From Bacillota bacterium (GTDB lineage: Bacteria > Bacillota > Clostridia > Clostridiales > Clostridiaceae), in the NCBI GenBank assembly GCA_030706015.1, contig JAUZPI010000159.1, positions 1 to 5,569 of the forward strand: a DNA stretch of 5,569 nt. The letters run 5' to 3'. The notes under the pieces were generated by a model, which worked only from the letters and a program-made list of their open reading frames with translations, was not told the origin of the DNA and did no database searches. The translations under genes and the position numbers were made by a program. The first letter of the stretch is position 1, and each line of letters begins with the position of its first letter. This document shows positions 1 to 5,279 of the stretch, in pieces.

Positions 1-338
1 GGAGCAATATTATCTAGTTCTCCATAGTTATAGCAGAACTTACACTCTAAATTACATTTGTTCGTTTTTCTAATTGCACTTAAGCCGGTTCCTAGCAAAC
101 AAGAACGACATCCTTTAGGGAATTTACTTTCATTTCCAACAAAAAAAGTTCTATTCTCCAAGGTTTTCAAACCTTTAATTTCCGACATTAACGTATGATT
201 TCTATGATCGATGGCTTCTTCAATTTGCGCAAAGGTGGAGTAAATGATTTCTTGTTGCTTTATCATTGGTTCCTCATCCTCTGGCAATATTGAAAAAAAT
301 TCAAACCACATCAACGCATCTTTTTTTGAGATTTTCAC
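1..338 (-). CDS. Radical SAM enzyme, N-terminal part (runs off left edge)
   Basis: The reading frame starts at GTG 336-338 and stays open to base 1, giving 112 residues of a longer protein. The start is supported by a GGAGGA Shine-Dalgarno at 345-350, about 6-7 bases upstream. Residues 95-102 read CNLECKFC, the CxxxCxxC motif that in radical SAM enzymes holds the 4Fe-4S cluster which cleaves S-adenosylmethionine, and aromatic YNYG follows. A further Cys pair, CRSC, lies at residues 77-80 in a Gly/Lys-rich stretch before the canonical motif. The first 70 residues are acidic and helical-looking with no signal peptide, so the protein is probably cytosolic. The barrel and substrate-determining C-terminus lie outside the window, so the substrate cannot be named. 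It diverges from the plus-strand immunity-type genes and is probably unrelated to them. I am confident in the family assignment but not in any subfamily. Confidence 0.85.
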   Translation of the reverse strand, partial: MKISKKDALMWFEFFSILPEDEEPMIKQQEIIYSTFAQIEEAIDHRNHTLMSEIKGLKTLENRTFFVGNESKFPKGCRSCLLGTGLSAIRKTNKCNLECKFCYNYGELDNIA

Positions 339-372
339 AATGTATCCTCCTTGTATTCCTTATCCTGGTTCG

Positions 373-412
373 GAGCAGACTAAACTTGTTCATTACCGCT
401 GGCAGTCTGCTC
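373..412 (-). other. Hairpin in the 5' leader of the radical SAM gene
   Basis: A perfect 9-bp inverted repeat is present: GAGCAGACT at 373-381 and AGTCTGCTC at 404-412, separated by a 22-base loop. It lies 35 bases upstream of the radical SAM start codon on the minus strand. Neither side carries a T-tract typical of an intrinsic terminator. It could therefore be a leader RNA structure, a protein operator, or the remnant of an older element. I do not recognise a riboswitch or T-box in it. The inverted repeat is directly visible; the role is unknown. Confidence 0.5.
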
Positions 413-865
413 GTAGAAGCCCATATAGGACTTTTACTATAAAGATTATTAAGCTTCCAGAAGATTTAATTCAAATCTTCTTGCTATGCTTTTCATATAA
501 TATTCTTCAAAAGACATATATGAACCAATCTAATTATATAGCAATTGTTTTGTTTTGTCTGTAAATAAAGAGTTCAATTTTTAAAATTATTCTTTAACAT
601 AAACTTATTATCAAATAAGTAGTTTAGCTTCTGAGCAGCTGCTATTTTAATGTCAGGCAATACATGTTTGCTGGTTCTTTGTTTGACTCCTTAGTCTAAT
701 TCCTTTATAGAGTTTTCTATATCATTGCACATAGTAGGTCTTAATAAATAAAACAAACCTGTGAACTTTCGAAGTAATAGTTCTTTTTGTGAACTCAAAT
801 AATAGATATATGTCTGCAATGAGGGCAATGTCTAAACTTCATTCATTTTAAATCATATGCAGTTG

Positions 866-874
866 TGGTACAAT
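866..874 (+). promoter_or_regulatory. Extended -10 promoter before the macro-domain remnant
   Basis: TG-G-TACAAT matches the extended -10 form TGnTATAAT with one mismatch in the hexamer. It sits about 48 bases before the ATG at 922. The -35 element is weak (TTTTAA at 847-852, 16-base spacer), which is tolerated by extended -10 promoters. It would transcribe the pseudogene and perhaps the SUKH gene behind it. No other convincing promoter is seen before the SUKH gene. Confidence 0.45.
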
Positions 875-921
875 GTGGATAAAGTTATGTTATGGAAGTT
901 ATCTATTAAGGAGAACAAAAA

Positions 922-1207
922 ATGAGTGGCAATTGTATTAGAATAGAAAGACTTTGGTCAGATATTCATTGCATTGAATTGAAGGTCTCAGCATATGGGG
1001 TTGATGTATATTCTTCAAGCAGTATATATGGTGAGCGAGAAAGAAATAAAAGATATATCAAAAACGAAATTAAGTTAATTAAAGGGGATATAGTAAAGAT
1101 AGCAGTAGAAGTAATTGTAAATGCAGCAAATACTAGTTTGCTTGGTGGTGGCGGAATAGATAGATGGAGCTATTCATAAAGCTGGAGGAAAAGAAATACT
1201 TGAGTAG
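922..1207 (+). pseudogene. Broken macro-domain (ADP-ribose-binding) gene, possibly a fusion remnant
   Basis: A well-placed AAGGAG (908-913) precedes ATG 922. The frame reads for 85 codons to a stop at 1179. Residues about 49-80 match the start of a macro domain: the IKLIKGDI strand, VIVNAANTSLL, then the Gly-rich GGGGID loop that contacts ADP-ribose. Immediately afterwards ATAG is tandemly duplicated (1156-1159 and 1160-1163). Skipping four bases restores the expected family continuation GAIHKAGGKEILE, which then meets TAG at 1205-1207. The gene is thus frameshifted, and most of the domain (normally about 130-170 residues) is missing. Residues 1-38 (IERLWSD, then alternating hydrophobic strands) are not part of a macro domain. 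They resemble the opening of a small immunity-like protein, suggesting that two gene fragments were joined; this last point is a weak inference. Intact relatives bind or hydrolyse ADP-ribose derivatives, but this copy is unlikely to fold. Confidence 0.8.
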
Positions 1208-1232
1208 TGTGTGGAAAAGGGGAGAATTCGAG

Positions 1233-1742
1233 ATGAATATTAAAGGACTTGTAGAACGTGTTAAAAATATTATAGATTGCATAGTATATCCGCCTAATGG
1301 TTTACCTAAAGTAGCTGAAGGTTATGAATTACCGGAGGATATTATAGAATTTTACTCTATATGTGGTGGCATTGATTTATATGTAAATACTGAAGGTTTT
1401 TCTTACAAAATTCTTCCGGCAGAAAAGTTTGTTCCTGCCAATGCTGCTATTCTTGGACAAGAGTTAGCATCGGAAGAATACAGTAACGATATTACGATAG
1501 ATTGTTTTACAATAGCTTCTGATGCTAATGGTGACTATCTGGTAGTAGATTTAAATAGAAACAGATTAGGGTTATGCTATGATGGATTCCATGAAACTTA
1601 CGGTTTGGCTGGAGATATGCCTATCGTTGCTAGAAGTTTCACAGAACTGCTGGAGTCTTTAATAGTAAATGAGGGAAAATCAATATTCTGGCTTCAAGAT
1701 ACATTTGAATCATTAGGAGATGCTTATGATCTGGTTGAATAG
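1233..1742 (+). CDS. SMI1/KNR4 (SUKH) family protein, putative immunity protein
   Basis: This 169-residue soluble protein has no signal peptide or membrane segment. The start at ATG 1233 is preferred because GGGGAG (about 1219-1224) lies 8 bases upstream. The frame is open back to 1164, but those extra codons overlap the macro remnant and lack a good ribosome site. SUKH features appear in order: LPEDIIEFYSICGGIDLY (residues 33-50), the helix and turn that open the fold; FSYKILPAEKF (56-66); FTIASDANGDYLVVDL (92-107), with the typical ASDANGDY turn; and the closing helix SFTELLESLI (135-144). Known SUKH proteins mostly neutralise toxins of contact-dependent or polymorphic toxin systems by direct binding, and the superfamily was defined by comparative genomics. 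No cognate toxin is visible here, so an immunity role is inferred from family and from neighbours. A 54-63 base gap separates it from the next gene, so co-transcription is plausible. Confidence 0.82.
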   Translation: MNIKGLVERVKNIIDCIVYPPNGLPKVAEGYELPEDIIEFYSICGGIDLYVNTEGFSYKILPAEKFVPANAAILGQELASEEYSNDITIDCFTIASDANGDYLVVDLNRNRLGLCYDGFHETYGLAGDMPIVARSFTELLESLIVNEGKSIFWLQDTFESLGDAYDLVE

Positions 1743-1805
1743 TGGGCTTAACCGCTGTATTATGTGAATTATTTGTGTTAAATAAAGGAATAGAAGGTGC
1801 TATTG

Positions 1806-2258
1806 ATGACAGATGAGCAATTTGATGAGTTTGTTGATAAGTGTTATGAAGAACTTGAAGACAAGCAGAAAAGATTATTTGATATTTACAACATAGGATC
1901 GTATGAAAGTTATTGGTTTGATCAAATGACTAGAACTCTACAATTTAAAAATAACGATAAGGTGATTTTAGAATTTAAAATCTTATGTATAGGAACATGG
2001 GCACATCAGAGGAATACCTGGATGTGGGGGTGGGCTAATGAAAGCTTTACTGATGAAATAAGAGAAGATGCAAATATACTAAAAGGGTTAAAAGAATTAA
2101 CCGGATATGATGTATTTGAAAAGCTTGGATTTGAGTGTGATGAGAGCATGGCATATGAGACTGTGGCTATCGCTTTAAGATATTTAGATGCTTTAGGAAT
2201 GTATAAGATTCCAGGACAAAAAAGTCATTTGTATGTGGCTTTATTAGAGAATAAATAA
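1806..2258 (+). CDS. DUF6882-type protein, possible immunity protein
   Basis: This 150-residue cytosolic protein begins MTDEQFDEFV. ATG 1806 is chosen because GAAGGTG (1793-1799) lies 6 bases upstream. An in-frame GTG at 1797, with AAAGGA (1784-1789) 7 bases before it, would add three residues and cannot be excluded. The sequence has the hallmarks I associate with DUF6882: an acidic N-terminal helix, YWFDQ (36-40) leading into a strand pair, the Trp-rich NTWMWGWAN (70-78), then LKGLKELTGYDVFE (92-105) and a final helix AIALRYLDALGMY (121-133). The family has no established biochemical function. Members are often found next to SUKH and other immunity-type genes, as here, so an immunity role is a guess from context. 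The family name is given from memory of the motif pattern. Confidence 0.72.
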   Translation: MTDEQFDEFVDKCYEELEDKQKRLFDIYNIGSYESYWFDQMTRTLQFKNNDKVILEFKILCIGTWAHQRNTWMWGWANESFTDEIREDANILKGLKELTGYDVFEKLGFECDESMAYETVAIALRYLDALGMYKIPGQKSHLYVALLENK

Positions 2259-2263
2259 TGTGA

Positions 2264-2404
2264 TGTAAATGGGAAGATGATATAAAAACTCGGGTAAAAC
2301 TGTGGTTAGTCAGGAGTAATCTATGGTTCTGTCCTGCGGTTGAAAAACAGATTGATCACGGACTTTGCTGGGAATATTGTTTTGCTGATACATATGATTT
2401 TTAA
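2264..2404 (+). pseudogene. Remnant of a Cys-rich small protein
   Basis: Just after the DUF6882-type gene, a frame with no usable start reads 46 codons to TAA 2402-2404. Its second half, LWFCPAVEKQIDHGLCWEY continuing CFAD, is strikingly protein-like. It has three cysteines (codons at 2330, 2366 and 2378), in the order CPAV, then GLCW, then YCFAD, which suggests a small metal-binding or disulfide-type domain. The upstream part is low quality and the frame ends abruptly after ADTYDF. I read this as the surviving N-terminal core of a small gene that has lost its start and its tail. Chance is possible because the segment is short. Confidence 0.4.
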
Positions 2405-2435
2405 ATTATCATTATTTATTGAACAGGTATTTATT

Positions 2436-2461
2436 TTGAATGTAAAGTAAATTGATATAAA
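2436..2461 (+). promoter_or_regulatory. Possible promoter of the DUF2625-metallopeptidase pair
   Basis: TGaTATAAA at 2453-2461 is an extended -10 element. TTGAAT at 2436-2441 could be a -35 but leaves only a 14-base spacer, so the -10 probably carries most of the signal. Predicted transcription would start near 2468, giving a leader of about 65 bases before ATG 2534. Confidence 0.4.
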
Positions 2462-2533
2462 TCAAGGGGATGAATTAGCCGCAGGATATAGGAGTTAGAA
2501 GGCGTCGTTTGGTAGATGCACGGAGGAAATTGT

Positions 2534-3175
2534 ATGAAAACAATAAAAGAATTATTAAATACAGAAGAAACTGCATGGCCAATGATTGTTCAATGGTTAA
2601 ACGAGGCAAAGGTTTGCTGTGAGCTGTTAGAGAGAAACCAAAAACACGCAGAAGGCACACTTGTTAAACTTCAAGTTACAACAAAATCAACCTTAGGTTC
2701 TGTTGCTTACATGACTGGAGGTATATGGTTTGATTGTGGCTGGTTTAGATTATTAGGTTCAGGAAATGGTAAATCTTCTGTTGATTTGTTAACATGTAAT
2801 GGAATAAATGATGACCAAGCTGAAAGAACTATTAACGGAGCACTTATAGTTGCAATTGATGTTTTAGGTGGAATATTTGCAATCAATGGAGGCGCTTTTG
2901 AAGGGGAAATGGGTAACATATTTTACTTTGCACCAGATACTTTTCAGTGGGAAGACTTAGATATTGGCTATACAGACTTCATTCATTGGTTAACCTTAGG
3001 AAAACTAGATGAATTCTATAGTTCCCAAAGATGGGAGGGCTGGCAGCAGGATGTAGCGCAATTAAAAGATGATGAAGGGTTTGGTTTCTATCCACCTTTG
3101 TGGTCAGCAGAGGGAAGTGTTAGCATAAGTAAAAGATTTGTTGTTCCGATAAAAGAATTATTAATGAACATATAG
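2534..3175 (+). CDS. DUF2625 family protein
   Basis: This 213-residue soluble protein starts at ATG 2534, with a textbook GGAGG (2522-2526) 7 bases upstream. An in-frame ATG at 2516 lies before that ribosome site and is unlikely to be used. Segments in order are: the opening helix TIKELLNTEETAWPMIVQW (residues 3-21); QVTTKSTLGSVAYMTGG (47-63); FDCGWFRLLGSG (66-77); GGIFAINGGAF (112-122); GNIFYFAPDTFQWEDL (127-142); and RWEGW to FYPPLW (167-190). This pattern of 'ITTRS-LGA-AY-TGG', 'FAINGG' and 'YFAPDTL-WE' blocks is what I know as DUF2625, and the length is normal and full. The biochemical function of the family is unknown. The gene ends inside the ribosome binding site of the metallopeptidase gene, so the two are almost certainly made from one message. 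Confidence 0.82.
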   Translation: MKTIKELLNTEETAWPMIVQWLNEAKVCCELLERNQKHAEGTLVKLQVTTKSTLGSVAYMTGGIWFDCGWFRLLGSGNGKSSVDLLTCNGINDDQAERTINGALIVAIDVLGGIFAINGGAFEGEMGNIFYFAPDTFQWEDLDIGYTDFIHWLTLGKLDEFYSSQRWEGWQQDVAQLKDDEGFGFYPPLWSAEGSVSISKRFVVPIKELLMNI

Positions 3176-3185
3176 GGGGAATTGA

Positions 3186-4745
3186 ATGTCGAGAAGTTTT
3201 CACAGCAATATAAGGAAATATATTAATGAGAAGAACCATGAATATGCAAATGATAATATCAAAGAGGAGCGTTTGAATCAGATTATTGAAGAAGCTTTCA
3301 GAAAGAGATGTACAAAAAAGAAAACAATTTTCCATAGAAAAGCTAGTACTAAGATGGTTGTTTATGAAAATCCCTTTGATATAAACGCTATTGAAATAAA
3401 TGTTAAACATGAGAGTGACTACATTCACTTTCCAGCTTGCAGAGAAGATTTGTTAGGAGTTATGAAGAGGCTGCCATACAATATAGTATCCGGTATACAA
3501 TCTATAGCTCTTTGTCTGGGCAAAGAATATCAAGAGAAAAAGGTTAGCAATAAGGATACAGATACCAGAGATCCCTTTACTGGGAGGCTTTGCAGTGATG
3601 AAGAAGGGCCAGTATATACACCGCTAACACTAGGGACATATTATCCTGATAATTGCAAGATATTTATATATTCTTATGTATACCATAGAGATGAATTAAA
3701 ATTAAATGTTATTGAGCCATATCTTAGATTACAGATGTTAAGTACTCTGGTTCATGAAATAGCTCATCATGAGGACAATATGATACGTACAAGCCGTGGA
3801 AGATGGCTTGGTTTTAATGATTGGAAATGTGAGGATTATGCTGAATTTCAACAAATGAACTGGTCAAAATCTGCAATTATCCCATATCTCATGGACACTT
3901 ATCCGGACGAGTACAATGCGCTATCAAATTGGATTGAGAAGCATGGCGGAGTGAGGTTTCCTTTAGAAAAATTAGCTGGTGAATCAAAGGGGCGGAGAAT
4001 AGGAGATAGGGTTAAACTTGTTTTTAGTGCATCATCAGCTGTTGAATATTTATTTGAAAATATTATTAACGGTATAAAAGAAAGAGATGCTATGCTTGAG
4101 TTCGCTAAAGATTTACAGTGCGGGGATTACTATGAAGAATGTCAGGAGTCTCTGGATACAATACTTCAAAATAATCCAAAAGATTCAGGAGCCTTAGGGG
4201 TTAAAGCGGAGACTTATTTTTATCAGAAGAAGTATGATAAGGCGGAAGAAACTGCAAAACAATGCTTATTAATTGATAATGTAAGTATTGATGCATTGAG
4301 GGTACTATGCGATGTAAAGAGTAACTTAAAGGATTGGCAGGGACTAAAGGAAATAAGCGAGCTAGGTATAAAAGCAGCTGAAGATGACAAGCATGAAATA
4401 AGAGTCTTTACTCAGAGACATATTATTGCATTATTGTATTTAAAAGAATATGGGCAGGCTAGAAAAGCCGCGAATACTTTATCTGAGGTGGGTATAGAAA
4501 AGTATAGAAAGCTAGCCTTTCAAGCCTTGGTAAGAGTTTGTTCAGGAGATACATATAATGCTTTCAGCTTAGTGGGCAGAGTATTAGAGAGGATTGAGAT
4601 TATTGGACCAGACAGAGCTATTTTAAAAGCAATTTATAACTATGTTGTTGTAAAAAATGATATAAACATTCAAAAATATGAACTTAGTAAATACGAGCAT
4701 AGATATTTAAAAAATACCGATTTTCTGGATTTACTGAAGATATAA
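3186..4745 (+). CDS. HExxH zinc metallopeptidase-like protein with TPR-like C-terminus
   Basis: This is a 519-residue protein. ATG 3186 follows GGGGGA (3175-3180), which overlaps the stop codon of the DUF2625 gene; the 10-base gap indicates translational coupling. Residues 190-194 are HEIAH, a zincin HExxH site within LSTLVHEIAHHEDN, with His190 and His194 as predicted zinc ligands and Glu191 as the catalytic base. Glu216 or Glu220 in WKCEDYAE, 22-26 residues downstream of His194, is the likely third ligand. Residues 1-60 are basic and helical, without a signal peptide or membrane segment, so the enzyme is probably cytosolic. From about residue 308 to 420 the sequence becomes helix-turn-helix repeats. 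The clearest is residues 334-367, which include ALGVKAETYFYQKKYDKAEE, a TPR-like unit usually used for protein binding; further helices follow to the C-terminus. The substrate is unknown. The architecture suggests a peptidase whose repeat domain chooses the target. I do not recognise a named family. Confidence 0.78.
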   Translation: MSRSFHSNIRKYINEKNHEYANDNIKEERLNQIIEEAFRKRCTKKKTIFHRKASTKMVVYENPFDINAIEINVKHESDYIHFPACREDLLGVMKRLPYNIVSGIQSIALCLGKEYQEKKVSNKDTDTRDPFTGRLCSDEEGPVYTPLTLGTYYPDNCKIFIYSYVYHRDELKLNVIEPYLRLQMLSTLVHEIAHHEDNMIRTSRGRWLGFNDWKCEDYAEFQQMNWSKSAIIPYLMDTYPDEYNALSNWIEKHGGVRFPLEKLAGESKGRRIGDRVKLVFSASSAVEYLFENIINGIKERDAMLEFAKDLQCGDYYEECQESLDTILQNNPKDSGALGVKAETYFYQKKYDKAEETAKQCLLIDNVSIDALRVLCDVKSNLKDWQGLKEISELGIKAAEDDKHEIRVFTQRHIIALLYLKEYGQARKAANTLSEVGIEKYRKLAFQALVRVCSGDTYNAFSLVGRVLERIEIIGPDRAILKAIYNYVVVKNDINIQKYELSKYEHRYLKNTDFLDLLKI

Positions 4746-4898
4746 TATCGGCATTTGGTTTTAGTTTTCTATTTTCTTTGATTTAATAATCAGCTTTACT
4801 TTCTAGGAGCTTGCAAGCATTATGGCAATATATATTACAGCGGGATAATGTTATATTAAACTCATTTTTGTACCTATATTACCAATAAAGGATGTAAT

Positions 4899-4976
4899 AT
4901 GTCTAATTATAATTCTAATAAAGTAAGATATTTATTTCATGTCTGTACCCTGGGTTACGGAAATTTTAAATTGTAA
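4899..4976 (+). CDS. Possible 25-residue small ORF
   Basis: ATG 4899 is preceded by AAAGGA (4887-4892) with 6-base spacing, and the frame runs 25 codons to TAA 4974-4976. The peptide begins MSNYNSNKVRYLFHV and ends in a Gly/aromatic stretch. It has no transmembrane segment and no recognised motif. It may be a real small protein, the surviving start of a lost gene, or chance. The ribosome site is the only positive evidence. Confidence 0.22.
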   Translation: MSNYNSNKVRYLFHVCTLGYGNFKL

Positions 4977-5092
4977 GGTATAAAATCAATTCCAGGTATA
5001 CTAGAAAATAATATTTACTACATTGTTTTTATTGAATGCTAAAGCAATGATTATTTTTGTCAATAAATTAAATATGAGGACGGTGATCGTTT

Positions 5093-5149
5093 AAAATACT
5101 GTGTCAGATTGATTTATTTAGAAGTCTGTACTCAGTATTTTTTATTTCT
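5093..5149 (+). terminator. Intrinsic terminator-like hairpin, probably bidirectional
   Basis: AAAATACTG (5093-5101) pairs perfectly with CAGTATTTT (5133-5141), and an inner CAGA (5105-5108) / TCTG (5125-5128) helix continues the stem beyond a small internal loop. A T-rich run follows on the plus strand, and the A-rich base of the stem supplies a T-run on the minus strand. It lies about 350 bases past the metallopeptidase stop, so it either ends a long trailer or an unannotated short transcript, and it insulates hcp from upstream transcription. Confidence 0.6.
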
Positions 5150-5199
5150 TGTGATGCAAATAAAAATATTTTGAACATAAGCAAAAAAAATAAAAATCC

Positions 5200-5213
5200 G
5201 TAACATATGTGAC
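5200..5213 (+). promoter_or_regulatory. HcpR/Fnr-type operator upstream of hcp
   Basis: GTAAC-ATAT-GTGAC is a near-perfect palindrome (six of seven base pairs), 67 bases before the hcp ATG. It has the form of Crp/Fnr-family sites. In many anaerobes the Crp/Fnr-family regulator HcpR activates hcp in response to nitrosative stress, and its sites are GTxAC-type palindromes. If TAATAT (5236-5241) is the -10 element, the operator centre lies near -41.5, the normal spacing for an activator touching RNA polymerase. TATGAT (5247-5252) is an alternative -10 and would place it near -52. The palindrome is seen directly; naming HcpR is inference. Confidence 0.55.
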
Positions 5214-5279
5214 CGAATTAATATCCAAAATGAATTAATATTGAATTATGATATTTGAAAGAGAAGGAGAAATTAAAAT

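Larger units (their letters stand above)
339..921. other. Gene-poor divergent intergenic region
   Basis: This stretch of 583 bases separates the minus-strand radical SAM gene from the plus-strand macro-domain pseudogene and holds no intact gene that I can support. It contains the 373-412 hairpin and a second perfect stem, 459-467 with 473-481 (AGAAGATTT / AAATCTTCT, 5-base loop). It also contains a 22-residue minus-strand ORF at 449-517 and a stop-interrupted minus-strand frame around 563-831 that looks like decayed coding DNA. A possible minus-strand promoter is TTGAAT (469-474) and AATAAT (445-450) with an 18-base spacer, which would serve the radical SAM gene. An 8-base direct repeat, TGTGAACT, occurs at 760-767 and 788-795. 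Base composition is uniformly AT-rich. Confidence 0.6.
4746..5279. other. Intergenic region between the metallopeptidase gene and hcp
   Basis: These 534 AT-rich bases contain no full-size gene. No intrinsic terminator is evident directly after 4745, which is odd for the last gene of an operon. The region has a 10-bp palindrome, GCTTGCAAGC (4809-4818). It also has a 25-codon ORF at 4899-4976 with a good ribosome site, an isolated terminator-like hairpin at 5093-5149, and the hcp control region from 5200. Confidence 0.6.

Noticed and set aside
459..481. Perfect 9-bp stem with a 5-base loop considered as a terminator
   Set aside because: It is AT-rich, lacks a following T-run on either strand, and lies inside the small minus-strand ORF, so it may be a chance palindrome.
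244..564. Plus-strand open frame of 106 codons
   Set aside because: Its first 95 bases run antisense to the well-supported radical SAM gene. It has no ribosome binding site, and the translation lacks domain-like patterning.
603..620. ACTTATT/AATAAGT inverted repeat
   Set aside because: It is a seven-base AT stem with a 4-base loop, expected by chance in DNA of this composition.
634..643. AGCAGCTGCT perfect palindrome
   Set aside because: It is only ten bases long, without flanking promoter elements or a second copy, so no function can be argued.
1164..1232. Upstream extension of the SUKH gene (23 more codons)
   Set aside because: These codons are the out-of-frame overlap with the macro-domain remnant. 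The ribosome binding site sits just before ATG 1233, and the extra residues do not match SUKH proteins.
2475..2919. Two minus-strand open frames within the DUF2625 gene region
   Set aside because: They are antisense shadows of a gene with recognisable family motifs and a strong ribosome site.
3120..3428. Minus-strand frame of 102 codons with hydrophobic stretches
   Set aside because: It is antisense to the junction of the DUF2625 and metallopeptidase genes. The hydrophobicity comes from reverse-complemented Lys/Asn/Glu codons.
4809..4818. GCTTGCAAGC palindrome considered as an operator or attachment site
   Set aside because: It is a single short copy with no associated integrase, promoter or direct repeats.
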